Shown here in pieces: positions 48,700-59,924 of a stretch of 64,000 nt of DNA. Below the pieces are notes generated by a model that saw only the letters and a list, made by a program, of their open reading frames with translations, did no database searches and was not told the origin of the DNA. A program made the position numbers and the translations under genes. The stretch lies in contig OZ038383.1 in assembly GCA_964036045.1 (NCBI GenBank), forward strand, positions 68,205,725-68,269,724, read 5' to 3'. The stretch's first letter is position 1. Each line of letters starts with the position of its first letter. The stretch comes from Eutreptiella sp. 'Long Island Sound 2002'. Taxonomy: Eukaryota > Euglenozoa > Euglenophyceae > Eutreptiales > Eutreptiaceae.

Positions 48700-50200
48700 A
48701 AATTATCACATGTCATGTTCACTTCCCCCCCCCTCTTTTATACACGTCCCCTTTGACGTGTTAAGGGCCATCATCAATGACGCCTGCTTCTGTGAAGAAC
48801 TGCAACCTACCATCCATAGTGTGTTGAAAGCCACTATGAGTGGCGCCCATGTCACTAAGGTGATGGGGGAGACTCAGGGGTGGCGGGTATGGGACCATGC
48901 CCCCTCGGGGGTTTGGGAAAAAGTGGTGACCCCCCCCCCCCCGAGGGCGAGGTATTCAGGACAAACCTGCGGCCAACATATCACCCCCATGGCCCCTTGT
49001 GGGGTACAAAGTTTTCTTTGGCCCCCGCCCCAAAGCCAAACCAGTCTGCACCAAAACGGGCAAAACTGTTGGTTATGGACTCCTAGTTGCAAGCCAAGGG
49101 TGAACAGTCCACACCCCCAGCCACAGGGTAAGTGTGTCTTTGTTTCAGCCCCTGTACCCCCCTCCCCCTAGAGGATGCGCTATTTTGGTAAGGCCACTTT
49201 TCTAAATGTTTGCTATCTCTGCTGCCATCGCTGCGCGCTCCAACTCTGATGCCGGTGCTGGGCCAACAATTTCTTCCGGCCGCCTTCTGGCCGCCTCCCA
49301 ATCGCCCTCTTCATCCCCATCGCTGTCGGGTCAGCCCCCCTATGGGCACCCCCCGCCCCAGAAGCAGCACCAGCGGCTGCAAAAGAGGCAACATGTGCAG
49401 CAGCGGAAGAAGAAGCACCAAGAGAAACCGCTGCACCACAAGAGGCCGCGGCCGAGGAAGCAGCCGCATCAGCAGCATTGGTGACGGCAATGGCGGGCGT
49501 GGCCGTGGCAGCGGTGCAAGTGCAGTACTACTTGCACCTCTGCACCAAGAAGAGCAGAGATTGGGTGGCAGTCCATGCCAGGTTCAACCCCGGCCTTGGC
49601 GTGGACTAGCAGACCAAGGTTGCCATCACCAGTAAGCGAACCCCGGGGAGGGATGAAAAACTTGGGGACCTCTCCTCCCGCCATCCAGGTTGCCCTGCTG
49701 CAGCAGGCCATTCGGGAAAATGGCGTGGGGGTTTGCAGTTTTTTGGGGGCAACTCCCCAAGTGCAGGATTGGGTCGTAGCGCAGTTCAAGCAGCCGGCTG
49801 AGGAGGGTAGGGTCTGAGGGGGAAGTTTGAGGAGGAGGTTCGGAAATTTAAGGCCGCAGAGGCTAAGATTAGGGGGATGTGCAGGGGGGAAGAGGCAGGG
49901 GGCTGGCGGAGATGTGCGGGGGGAGGAGTCGAGGGGCGGCTGGCGGCAAGGAGAAGGAGGGCAGGCTCCGGGACACTGCCACTACCCACAGCAAAAAGGC
50001 AGAGGGGCCGGTGGTGCAGATGCGTGCCCCATGGGGGGGAAGCCAAAAAGTGCCATCTCCTCAAGTCCCTGCTACCCAAAATGCCTGCCTCCACCCTCCC
50101 TCCATTTGGCAAATGGAACGTGACTAGGGGGGGGGATGAGATGCTGCACGGCATCGTTGTTGCCATGCATGCAGGGGGGGGTTGAAGTTTCTGACCTGGC
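48700..50200 (+). pseudogene. Broken, GC-rich coding traces
   Basis: Segments that look protein-like on the + strand include VPFDVLRAIINDACFCEELQ (48735-48800), PAIQVALLQQAIRENGVGVC (49680-49740) and, after a TGA, KFEEEVRKFKAAEAKIRG (49822-49880). They are in different frames and separated by C/G runs of 10 or more. Probably one or two dead element genes. No family is recognised. Confidence 0.3.
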
Positions 50201-50255
50201 AGGCACTAATGCCTCCAAGTCAACATGCGCGAAACTTCGCGCATGGGGGTGTTTA

Positions 50256-50660
50256 GACTACTGGTTGGGGCATGACAATACTTGGTTGAAAAAAATCTGA
50301 AACAATGGTCTCTTTTTGCGGGGCGGATATTCGAGCACACTTGGAGGGCCTGGATCTCCGAGCTACTGTGACCAAATCGACCAAAAAAGGGTTCCGGTGA
50401 AAGCTACAGGTGGGGGCATTACAAAAATCCTTGGTTGAAAAAAAAACTGAAGCACTGGGCCCTTTTTTGGGGGCGGATAAGCGAGCACACTTGGAGGGCG
50501 TGGATCTCTGAGCTAGTGTGACCAAATCAACCAAAAAAGGGTTTTGGTGAAAGCTACAGGTCGGGGCACTAGAAAAATGCTTGGTTGAAAAAAACCTGAA
50601 GCAATGGGCCTTTTTTGCGGGGCGGATAATCGAGCACACTTGGAGGGCCTGGATCTTAGG
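50256..50660 (+). repeat. 150-bp satellite, small array (about 2.7 units)
   Basis: Same unit as 55421-59905: GGGGCATNACAAAAATNCTTGG, split by A runs, then GGGCCTTTTTTGCGGGGCGG and CGAGCACACTTGGAGGG, then GGATCTCTGAGCTACTGTGA and CCAAATCAACCAAAAAAGGG. It ends abruptly at GGCCTGGATCTTAGG. Confidence 0.9.
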
Positions 50661-50839
50661 CCACGCCAACTACCCGCCCCTTACGACCCAAACATGTGCA
50701 CTTTGTCGCCTTTTGGGTGTCTTGTTTTTGTGCGTATGTTTTCCATGTGTCGCCTGTACTGTAATAGGTGGTGAAGAAAGTTGTACCTTTCTTGCGTGTC
50801 CTATGCATACAAACTTTGAAACTCAAATTCACTGTCGCC

Positions 50840-51120
50840 AAGACCTGGGCGAAATTTTGCCTAGCCCCCCCGGATAGCAAAAAAGGTATACATTTTTTTG
50901 ATCTGTTGATGACTCTGACCGAAATTTCCCTCAGCTCCGCCTCTTCTGCGAAATGTATAGCTCAAAAACACCAATCAGTGATCCTGGGCGAAATTTCTTC
51001 CAGCCCCCCCCCTCTTGTTTCTTTCCTTGTCCTGTGCCTAATATGTTGCCCTTTGCCTGCCTGCCACTTAGGCCCACCAGTCGATAAAGTTGAACCTGGG
51101 CGAAATTTCTTCCAGCTTGC
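50840..51120. repeat. CTGGGCGAAATTTCNNCCAG palindromic motifs, left cluster
   Basis: CCTGGGCGAAATTTTGCCTAG at about 50847, CGAAATTTCCCTCAG at 50920, CCTGGGCGAAATTTCTTCCAG at 50983 and again at 51096. They match motifs at 53420-53520 and 54890-54975, which surround coding blocks in between. Confidence 0.7.
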
Positions 51121-51217
51121 CTTGACACCCTTTACCTACAAGGTGGTACCTCTGTTGGGTTCTGTTCACTCACTCTTTTGGGTGCTTCTGCCAATGTGGC
51201 CTTGAGACACGATTGAT

Positions 51218-51645
51218 GTGCGCTTTCTTCAAACAGCCATGGGGGGTACTCGCGTTCGTACCCCAAAGGCTGTTATTTGGGTGGCATTGAACAAAGGGAG
51301 GAAACTCCCGTTGCTGCAGCTGGCACTAGATTTGCGTCACAATGGAAAGACTAGATGTAATGTTGGGCATGTGCGGGCTGCCTGGGGTTCTAGTCGTCCA
51401 CGAAGATGGTTGTTGGTACTGCAGAAGCAAGTTTTCTCAGTATATAACATTGTGTGAGTGCTGACATATCCCTGTGCCGAGAGAGCCACTGGAGCCTCAT
51501 ATCGCGGTACAATGACCCAATTCATCCGCCATAAGCTGGCAATGGCGGATATTGCACTATCAATGCCCCTACTATCTCGGCCCAGGCTTGCGTTCAAGCT
51601 TCACACCTGTGGGATTCATTTGAGAGACAACAAATTACCCTGTGA
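51218..51645 (+). other. Candidate upstream coding segments of the 51.2-54.8 kb unit
   Basis: The ATG at 51239 opens MGGTRVRTPKAVIWVALNKG, LLQLALDLRHNGKTRCNVGH to 51457, then a second frame 51500-51640 reads TMTQFIRHKLAMADIALSMP and RPRLAFKLHTCGIHLRDNKL. The frame changes could be introns or decay. Placed just upstream of a long open frame in the same direction. Confidence 0.35.
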
Positions 51646-52674
51646 TTCGACAATTACCGTCGCTACATCAATGGGCTGGACCCCCATAGCCGTGATAAGA
51701 CTTTGAATGTGACTGCTGTCGGTGTGTTGCACACTACTGAGCTGCCCCAATACCACGGTCTGCCCGGTCTGGATGCTGTTGCACAATGTATACCCGGGGT
51801 TGTTGACTACCTTGTTCGCAGTGTTGCGTTGCTGTTGCAAAGAAGTACAGTCCCATATGGGCCTATTCTGAGGACCTGGGTTCGTGCACCTCTGGACTAT
51901 GCTCGCAATGCCGTGGTATCCCTCAACTGGAGGCCCTTTCTGTTATCACACCTGAAACGCGGAAGTCATGTTGAGTTATCAGAGTTTGTAAGGGGGCTAG
52001 AATGCTTGCAGGTGAAGACAAGACGGACCGTGCCATTTCTGATTGACATGAAGATCTTTTACGCACTCCTGAAAATGTCGTTCGGAGCAAGCTATGCCCC
52101 CTGGCATGTAGACCAGTTCCTATTGGGACACCCGTTGCTTTACGGTGTCTGGCACCCATATAAGTATTCTGTGGAAATAACGTATAAGGCCTTTGCCCGT
52201 ATTGTTAAATTTCTTGAGCAGGGTTGGGACCTGAAGGCAGGAGCCGTGGTGCCCATGAAAGTCAAACTGCGTCACATGGAAAAAACCATTGTTGGTTTGT
52301 TCCTGGCTACAGCTGCTAACAAAGCACGGCTGGATAATACTACCCTGGTCCTTGTGAGTAATCTTGCTGAGTTGTCTGATGCTCAAAGACTGGGTCTGAA
52401 ACGTCTAGTAGCCCCGGAGGCCCTGTTATACTCGTACTGCCCAGCACTTCTGGCACTAGGGGTACTTGTGCGTGAATGTAACTGGAACGGTCGCTCGCTG
52501 CATTCCAATGCAGCTGCAAAAGAATGCATTGGAATGAGTATTGTCTTGATGATGAATATCATACCTTCTGAAAAGTGGCTCAGCACTGAATACCTGTGTA
52601 CCAATACTGTAGCACTGCTTTTCTGGTCCCACTGGCACACCCGGGCACTTGGTTGCCTGCTTTGTGAGGAGTAA
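51646..52674 (+). CDS. Unrecognised long coding exon, 342 codons
   Basis: Open from a TGA at 51643 to 52674 without an early ATG (first block RYINGLDPHSRDKTLNVTAV), so it is an internal exon or lacks its start. Notable segments: LLQRSTVPYGPILRTWVRAP, VELSEFVRGLECLQVKTRRT, PFLIDMKIFYALLKM, HPLLYGVWHPYKYSVEITYK, MKVKLRHMEKTIVGLFLATA. Composition is even and protein-like, the longest such frame outside the RNA-binding gene. Conserved-looking YGVWHPYKY and KLRHMEKT could be family signatures, but I cannot name the family. Possible donors near the end are CTTT|GTGAGG and GAGGA|GTAAGG. Its setting between palindromes and satellites suggests a mobile element gene. Confidence 0.5.
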   Translation, partial: FDNYRRYINGLDPHSRDKTLNVTAVGVLHTTELPQYHGLPGLDAVAQCIPGVVDYLVRSVALLLQRSTVPYGPILRTWVRAPLDYARNAVVSLNWRPFLLSHLKRGSHVELSEFVRGLECLQVKTRRTVPFLIDMKIFYALLKMSFGASYAPWHVDQFLLGHPLLYGVWHPYKYSVEITYKAFARIVKFLEQGWDLKAGAVVPMKVKLRHMEKTIVGLFLATAANKARLDNTTLVLVSNLAELSDAQRLGLKRLVAPEALLYSYCPALLALGVLVRECNWNGRSLHSNAAAKECIGMSIVLMMNIIPSEKWLSTEYLCTNTVALLFWSHWHTRALGCLLCEE

Positions 52675-53430
52675 GGCGAAGCAATCCTTAGTCGCCTACT
52701 CACGAGGTCAAGGGAGGTTGGTAATGCCCAGCCAGTGCAACAGACAACATATTTTTTTAACTCTCCCCCCCACACTTCCAGGAGAGAAAAAATGCCAGGG
52801 TATCCTGACGCAGAAGTCTGTGGACAAGTACACAAAGCACGTGCGTTTGTTCATTCAGAACATGACACATGCCTGGTTCCCCATTGCTGTTCCGGAAGAG
52901 GATAAGTATGTGTTCAAACTTCTAAAGCCCCCCGCATGCAATTTCTGGGAGTGTTGTTGCGTACAAGGGTTACGGAGCACCAATTTTTGAGCCTTGTTCG
53001 GCATAGCCTACGGTGTCTGATTGCCAAGACTAAAATACCCAATGGTGTGGAGGATTTTCTGAATGCATACATTCAGAAAGGCTCCAATGTTGATCAGAGG
53101 CAGCGAAGTGCACACTACCAGAGTATCACCACAGCCGGTGGTAACGCTCCAAAACCAGCCGCCAAACCCCCCGACGCGGTGTGCCAGTGGTCGTCCCCCC
53201 AGCCCCCCCCCCCTTTTCACCCAGACCCCCCCCCCAAAACCCCCCGCCCTCCACCGCATGCCTGCTGCTGTACCGGTGGTAGATGATTTCAATTATGTTG
53301 ACAATGCCAGTGAGGGCCCAGAAGAGGTGCGCAGTGACTCGTCCCTTGTTGAGGAAGAGGAGTTGGGACGGAGTACACAGGGCTGGGACTCATTTGACTG
53401 TGTTATATGCTTTTGTGCTTCCAGCTGGGC
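52675..53430 (+). other. Further coding segments of the same unit
   Basis: After a pyrimidine tract and CTTCCAG at 52783, one frame reads ILTQKSVDKYTKHVRLFIQN and HAWFPIAVPEEDKYVFKLLK to about 52935. A second frame, 52945-53170, reads SLVRHSLRCLIAKTKIPNGV and FLNAYIQKGSNVDQRQRSAH. A Pro-rich, C-run-disrupted stretch follows, then an acidic segment (VVDDFNYVDNASEGPEEVRS) to 53430. Exon limits are uncertain. C runs near 53200 may be sequencing or replication-slippage sites. Confidence 0.4.
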
Positions 53431-53520
53431 GAAATTTCGCCCAGGCGCCCGACTTTCAAGATTTTGAGCCTGGTATTATTTGAAACTGCCAGACCTGGGC
53501 AAAATTTCGCCCAGCTTTCC
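53420..53520. repeat. CTGGGCGAAATTTCGCCCAG palindromes, middle cluster
   Basis: A perfect 20-bp palindrome CTGGGCGAAATTTCGCCCAG at about 53424-53443 and a near-perfect CTGGGCAAAATTTCGCCCAG at 53497-53516. They sit between coding segments, where an intron would be expected. Confidence 0.8.
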
Positions 53521-53651
53521 AGTCAATGTGAATTTGGCATCCTTCAGCACTGTGTCATCCCTGTTGAACGGCAGTTTGTGTTTTTGAACCTGGGTTCTCC
53601 AAATTTGATCTAATTTGGCTAATATCTCTGTCTGAGCACCTGGATATCACC

Positions 53652-53972
53652 ATGTCTGCATTGTGCACCTGCTGTTTTGTTACCTTCCAAGCAATGTTTT
53701 CTATGGAAATCTCTCAAAATGTTGGTACGCTGCCCGAAAACCTGGCCAATGATGAAGATCATCTTAGTGGAAGTGAGGGAACTCCTACTGCTGAAGCCCC
53801 CGCACCACAACCACAGCCCAAACCAGCCGCCAAACCGAAGCCAAAGCCCAAACCCAAAGGAAAAGCAGAAATCAATCTGGCAGATTACCTCACTTCCAGA
53901 AAACGCATTTGTGTGCGATGGGATCAGGCCTCATTGATAGAGACCGCTCTGAAGGCCAGGTTCGTGGGCTGA
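53652..53972 (+). other. Acidic and Pro/Lys-rich coding segment of the same unit
   Basis: MSALCTCCFVTFQAMFSMEI is followed by NDEDHLSGSEGTPTAEAPAP, a PKPKPKPKPKG run, and NLADYLTSRKRICVRWD, ending at a TGA. Plausibly an exon with a disordered linker. No domain recognised. Confidence 0.4.
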
Positions 53973-54119
53973 ACCCCGACCGAGTCCAAGCCCGCTATGA
54001 CGATTCATTAAGGGCACCACCACCAGTTTTCTGCACGCCTACCTCAATACCTGTCTTATATTCAGGGCCCGCTGATGACTGCCATTCCTGTTGAAGTGTT
54101 CTGTTATTTGCTGTATGCT

Positions 54120-54761
54120 TTGGATTTGATTTAGCAGAATGGTACATGGGTAATGGGCTGCACACAGCAGCCAGATTTTTCTGCAGCCCTGTCCATTCAG
54201 AGCATGTTCCCTGTGAACATTGGAGTTGCATACTTGTCTGAGGAGAAGTCTATTCCTGAGTCATTTGTTATTGATTTGAGGGCTGTTGTGTCGAACTGCG
54301 ACACTGTGGCACCAATCCAGTGGGACGGAGTGTGTGAAGACGTTGCAGATGGGTTTCCAGTAGATTGTACGGGAAGGAGGTATGTAGAGCAAGAAGAGGA
54401 GGCCACCCAACCAGAGGAAGAGGACGGTGAATCCCAGAAACGCCCCCCCCCCCCCAAAGTCAACCGGCAAGCAGGGGGACGGCACCCCCGTCGGCCAAAA
54501 AATCAAAGGCTGGAGCAAGCCCCTCACAGCAGAGCCCCAACCCTGGAGCAAAGCCTCCACCCAACAAGGCGCTGGGCACGTTTGCAACCCACTTCACACC
54601 GTCCCACCAGACACAGAATGGACGTGGTGCCACTGGTAGTGCTAAAAGTGAGATCCCTGGTGACCACGGATCTCACTGACCAACAGCACAACCAAATGGT
54701 GGGCAGATTACTGGTAAGGGTGCCAAACCAAAGGCACCTGGCCTGAGGAAGCGGCGATAGA
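54120..54761 (+). other. Last candidate coding segment of the 51.2-54.8 kb unit, basic tail
   Basis: From about 54150, ALSIQSMFPVNIGVAYLSEE, FVIDLRAVVSNCDTVAPIQW and an acidic stretch run to a C run at 54446. Beyond it a different frame continues as a biased basic tail (TAPPSAKKSKAGASPSQQSP) to GKGAKPKAPGLRKRR and TAG at 54759-54761, with one internal TGA near 54680. The basic end resembles a nuclear localisation signal and is like the end at 60244. Confidence 0.4.
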
Positions 54762-54884
54762 GTGACGGTGGTGTGTGCTCTGACTGCTGTGTAGTATGTT
54801 TTCCCTGGTACGCGGCAAAATGGCGTTCTGCGCTGTCTCTGCAGATACCATTGACGTTTTGCGCACTGTTTTTTTGTGTTTTAC

Positions 54885-54980
54885 TAAAGCTCGAAGAAAT
54901 TTCGCCCAGTTTGAGGTATTTCTTGGAATACACGGTTCGTTTTTACATTTTTGCAAAGCTGGACTAAATTTCGCCCGGAG
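54885..54980. repeat. AAATTTCGCCCRG motifs, right cluster
   Basis: GAAGAAATTTCGCCCAG at 54890 and CTGGACTAAATTTCGCCCGG at 54959, half-decayed versions of the palindrome. Confidence 0.6.
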
Positions 54981-55420
54981 GTCTCATTAATGGCAAATAG
55001 AGACCTTGATTATGATGCATGAATTTGAGTGACTGTTAATTGACAGTTTTTTGGCACACACAGGGTGCAGCAACCCTTATAAGGTGTGTGCTACCCTACT
55101 TCTTGCACTGCATCGCCTCGCAGAATGATACATTTGTGTGTAACACTGAAAGGTTTGTTGTATTGAAGAAACCTGCATCCTTCCTCTGCTTTTCCAGTAT
55201 GCATACATGCTGATTGTGTTTGAGCAACTAGGATGTGGTTACATGACAATGGCATTTTAGGTAAATAGAGATACTCATTTTTTCCTACCAGGAGCAAGGG
55301 GTCCCCTAGGTGCAGAATTCATACCCTGTTTTGGGGGGGGGGCGCGGGGGGGGGGTTACGGTATGTCCCCGCGGAGCCCAGCTTGTGGGTAGGGGGGTGG
55401 GCAGTTAGTGTGCCCTAAGT
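54981..55420. other. No gene; G run
   Basis: Unique-looking spacer with a (G)n tract at 55331-55356, leading into the satellite. Confidence 0.5.
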
Positions 55421-58400
55421 GGATCTCTGAGCTAGTGTGACCAAATCAACCAAAAAAGGGTTCTTGTGAAAGCTACAGGTTGGGGCATAATAAAATTCTT
55501 GGTTGAAAAAAAAAAGCCGAGGCAGTGGCCCCTTTTTGGGGGGGCGGATAGTCGAGCACACTTGGAGGGCGTGGATCTCTGAGCTACTGTGACCAAATTG
55601 ACCAAAAAAGGGTTCCCGTGAAAGCTACAGGTCGGGGCATTGGAAAAATGCTTGGTTGAAAAAAAAAACTGAGGCACTGGGCCCTTTTTTGGAGGCGGAT
55701 AGTCGAGCACACTTGGAGGGCTTGGATCTCTGAGCTACTGTGACCAAATCAACCAAAAAAGGGTTCTGGTGAGAGCTATAGGTCGGGGCATTACAAAACT
55801 CCTTGGTTGAAAAAAAACCTCCAGCAGTGGGCCTTTATTTGGCGGTCTGATAGTCGAACACACTTGGAGGCCCTCCATATCTGAGCTAGTGTGACCAAAT
55901 CGACCAAAAAGGGGTTCTGGTGAAAGCTACAGGCCAATGCATTACAAAAATGCTTCAATGAAAAAAAAACTGAAGCAGTGGGCCCTTTTTTTGGGGGCGG
56001 ATAGTCGAGCACACTTGGAGGGCGTGGATCTCTGAGCTACTGTGACCAAATCAACCAAAAAAGGGTTCTCGTGAAAGCTACACGTCGGGGCATTAGAAAA
56101 ATGGTGGGTTGAAAAAAACCTGAAGCAATGGGCCTTTTTTGCAGGGCGGATAATCGAGCACACTTGGAGCACCCAGATCTCTGAGCTAGTGTGACCAAAC
56201 CGACCAAAAAAGGGTTCTGGTGAGACCTACAGGTCAAGGCATAACAAAAATGCTTGGTTGAAAAAAAACTGAAGCGGTGGGCCCTTTTTGGGGGGAGGCG
56301 GATAGTCGAGCACACTTGGAGGGCGTGGGTCTCCGAGCTACTGTAGCCAAATCAACCAAAGAACGGTTCTGGTGAAAGCTACAAGTCGGGGCATTAGAAA
56401 ATTTTTGGTTGAAGAAAAAAAAACGGAAGCAATGGGCCTTTTTTGCGGGGCGGACAATCGAGCACACTTGGAGGGCCTGGATCTCTCAGCTAGTGTGACC
56501 AAATCAACCAAAAAAGGCTTATGGTGAAAGCTACCGGTCGGGGCATTACAAAAATCCTTGGATGAAAAAAAAACTGAAACGGTGGGCCCTTTTTTCGGGG
56601 GAGGACAATCGAGCACACTTGGAGGGCCTGGATCTCTGAGGTACTATGACCAAATCAACCAAAAAAGGGGTCTGGTGAAAGCTACACGTCGGGGCATTAG
56701 AAACATGCTTGGTTGAAAAAAAAACTGAAGCACTGGGCCCTTTTCTTGGGGCTCATAGTCGAGCACACTTGGAGGGCTTGGATCTCTGAGCTACTGTGAC
56801 CAAATCAACCAAAAAAGGGTTCCCGTGAAAGCTACAGGTCGGGGCATTGCAAAAATGCTTGGTTGGAAAAAAACTGAAGCAATGGGCCTTTTTTTGCGGG
56901 GCGGATAATCGAGCGCACTTGGAAGGCTTGGATCTCCCAACCACTTTGACCAAATCAACCAAAAAAGGGTTTTGGTGAAAGCTACCGGTCGGGGCATTGC
57001 AAAAATCCTTTGATGAGAAAAAAACTGAAACAGTGGGCCCTTTTTTCGTGGGAGGACAATCGAGCACACTTGGAGGGCCTGGATCTCTGAGCTACTGTGA
57101 CCAAATCAACCAAAAAAGGGTTCTGGTGAAAGCTACACGTCGGGGCATTAGAAAAATTCTTGGTTAAAAAAAAAGACTGAAGCACTGGGCCCTTTTCCGG
57201 GGGCTCATAGTCGAGCACACTTGGAGGGCCTAGATCTCTGAGCTACTGTGACCAAATCAACCAACAAAGGGTTCTGCTGAAAGCTACAGGTCGGGGCATT
57301 ACAAAAATGCTTGGTTGAAGAAAAAAAACTGAAGCAGTGGGCCCTTTTTGGGGGGGGGGATAATCGAGCATACTTGGAAGGCTTGGATCTCCCAGCTACT
57401 TTGACCAAATCAACCAAAAAAGGGTTCTGGTGAAAGCTACCGGTCGGGGCATTACAAAAATTTTTAGATGAAAAAAAAACTGAAACAGTGGGCCCTTTTT
57501 TCGGGGGAGGACAATTGAGCACACTTGGAGGGCCTAGATCTCCGAGCTACTGTGACCAAATCAACCAACAAAGGGTTCTGTCGAAAGCTACACGTCGGGG
57601 CATTAGAAAAATTCTTGGTTGAAAAAAAAACCCGAAGCAATGGGCCTTTTTTGCGGGGCGGATAATCGAGCACACTTGGAGGGCCTGGATCTCTGAGCTA
57701 GTGTGACCAAATCGACCAAAAAAGGGTTCTGGTGAGAGCTACAGGTCAAGGCATAACAAAAATGCTTGGTTGAAAAAAAAACTGAAGCACTGGGCCCTTT
57801 TTTTTGGGGGGGGGGATAGTCGAGCACACTTGGGGGGCGTGGGTCTCTGAGCTACTGTAGCCAAATCAACCAAAGAACGGTTCTGGTGAAAGCTACAAGT
57901 CGGGGCATTAGAAGATTTTTGGTTGAAGAAAAAAAAAACGGAAGCAATGGGCCTTTTTTGCGGGGCGGGCAATGGAGCACACTTGGAGGGCCTGGATCTC
58001 TCAGCTAGTGTGACCAAATCAACCAAAAAAGGGTTCTGGTGAAAGCTACTTGTCGCGGCATTACAAAAATCCTTGGATGAAAAAAAAACTGAAACAGTGG
58101 GCCCTTTTTTCGGGGGAGGACAATGGAGCACACTTGGAGGGCCTGGATCTCTTAGCTACTATGACCAAATCAAACAACAAAGGGTTCTGGTGAAAGCTAC
58201 ACGTCGGGGCATTAGAAAAATGCTTGGTTGAAAAAAAAACCTGAAGCAATGGGCCTTTTTTGCGGGGCCGATAATCGAGCGCACTTGGAGGGCCTGGATC
58301 TCCCGGCCACTTTGACCAAATCAACCAAAAAAGGGTTCTGGTGAAAGCTACTGGTCGGGGCATTACAAAAATGCTTGGATGAAAAAAAAACCGAAACAGT

Positions 58401-59905
58401 GGGCCCTTTTTTCGGGGGAGGACAATTGAGCACACTTGGAGGGCCTGGATCTCTGAGCTACTGTGACCAAATCAACCAAAAAAGGGTTCTGGTGAAAGCT
58501 ACACGTCGGGGCATTAGAAAATTTTTGGTTGAAAAAAAACTGAAGCACTGGGCCCTTTTCTGGGGGCTCATAGTCGAGCACACTTGGAGGGCCTGGATCT
58601 CTGAGCTACTGTGACCAAATCAACCAACAAAGGGTTCTGCTGAAAGCTACAGGTCGGGGCATTACAAAAATGCTTGGTTGAAAAAAAAAACTCAAGCAAT
58701 GGGCCCTTTTTGCGCGGCGCATAATCGAGCATACTTGGAAGGCTTGGATCTCCCAGCTAATTTGACCAAATCAACCAAAAAAGGGTTCTGGTGAAAGCTA
58801 CCGGTCGGGGCATTACGAAAATCCTTGGATGAAAAAAAACTGAAACAGTGGGCCCTTTTTTCGGGGGAGGACAATTGAGCACACTTGGAGGGCGTGGATC
58901 TCTGAGCTACTGTGCCAAATCAACCAAAAAAAGGTTTTGGTGAAAGCTACACGTCGGGGCATTAGAAAAATGCTCGGTTGAAAAAAAAACTTGAAGCAAT
59001 GGGCCTTTTTTGCGGGGCGGATAATCGAGCACACTTGGAGGGCCTGGATCTCTGAGCTAGTGTGACCAAATCGACCAAAAAAGGGTTCTGGTGAGACCTA
59101 CAGGTCAAGGCATAACAAAAATGCTTGGTTGAAAAAAAAACTGAAGCAGTGGGCCCTTTTTTTTGGGGGGGGGGGGATAGTCGAGCACACTTGGGGGGCG
59201 TGGGTCTGTGAGCTACTGTAGCCAAATCAACCAAAGAACGGTTCTGGTGAAAGCTACAAGTCGGGGCATTAGAAGATTTTTGGTTGAAGAAAAAAAAACT
59301 GAAGCAATGGGCCTTTTTTGCGGGGCGGACAATGGAGCACACTTGGAGGGCCTGGATCTCTCAGCTAGTGTGACCAAATCAACCAAAAAAGGGTTCTAGT
59401 GAAAGCTACCGGTCGGGGCGTTACAAAAATCCTTGGATGAAAAAAAAACTGAAACAGTGGGCCCTTTTTTCGGGGGAGGACAATCGAGCACACTTGGAGG
59501 GCCTGGATCTCTGAGCTACTATGACCAAATCGAACAAAAAAGGGTTCTGGTGAAAGCTACACGTCGGGGCATTAGAAAAATGCTTGGTTGAAAAAAAAAT
59601 TGAAGCACTAGGCCCTTTTCTGGGGGCTCATAGTCGAGCACACTTGGAGGGCTTGGATCTGTGAGCTACTGTGACCAAATCAACCAAAAAGGGTTCTGGT
59701 GAAAGCTACAGGTCGGGGCATTAGAAAAATGCTTGGTTGAAAAAAAAAACTCAAGCAATGGGCCTTTTTTGCGGGGCGGATGATCGAGCACACTTGGAAG
59801 GCTTGGATCTCCCAGCCACTTTGACCAAATCAACCAAAAAAGGGTTCTGGTGAAAGTGACCGGTCGGGACATTGCAAAAATCCTTAGATGAAATAAAAAC
59901 TGAAA
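55421..59905 (+). repeat. 150-bp satellite, main array (about 30 units)
   Basis: Units of 150-153 bp share GGATCTCTGAGCTACTGTGA, CCAAATCAACCAAAAAAGGG, GTGAAAGCTACAGGTCGGGG, A runs, and CGAGCACACTTGGAGGG. A marker variant (CTACTGTAGCCAAATCAACC with AAAGAACGG) recurs at 56325, 57839 and 59200, and the GGGGGCTCATAGTCGAG variant at about 57205 and 58566. This gives a nine-unit, 1361-bp higher-order repeat over at least the last 2.7 kb. Minus-strand ORFs across it are translations of the repeat. Units differ mainly in A and G/C run length. Confidence 0.95.
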
Positions 59906-59924
59906 CAGTGGGAGTAGTACCAGT

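Noticed and set aside
55432-59342. Many minus-strand ORFs of 60-130 codons resembling each other (KCARLSAPQKRPIASVFF)
   Set aside because: Translations of the 150-bp satellite; frame shifts with A and G run length from unit to unit, so no conserved protein.
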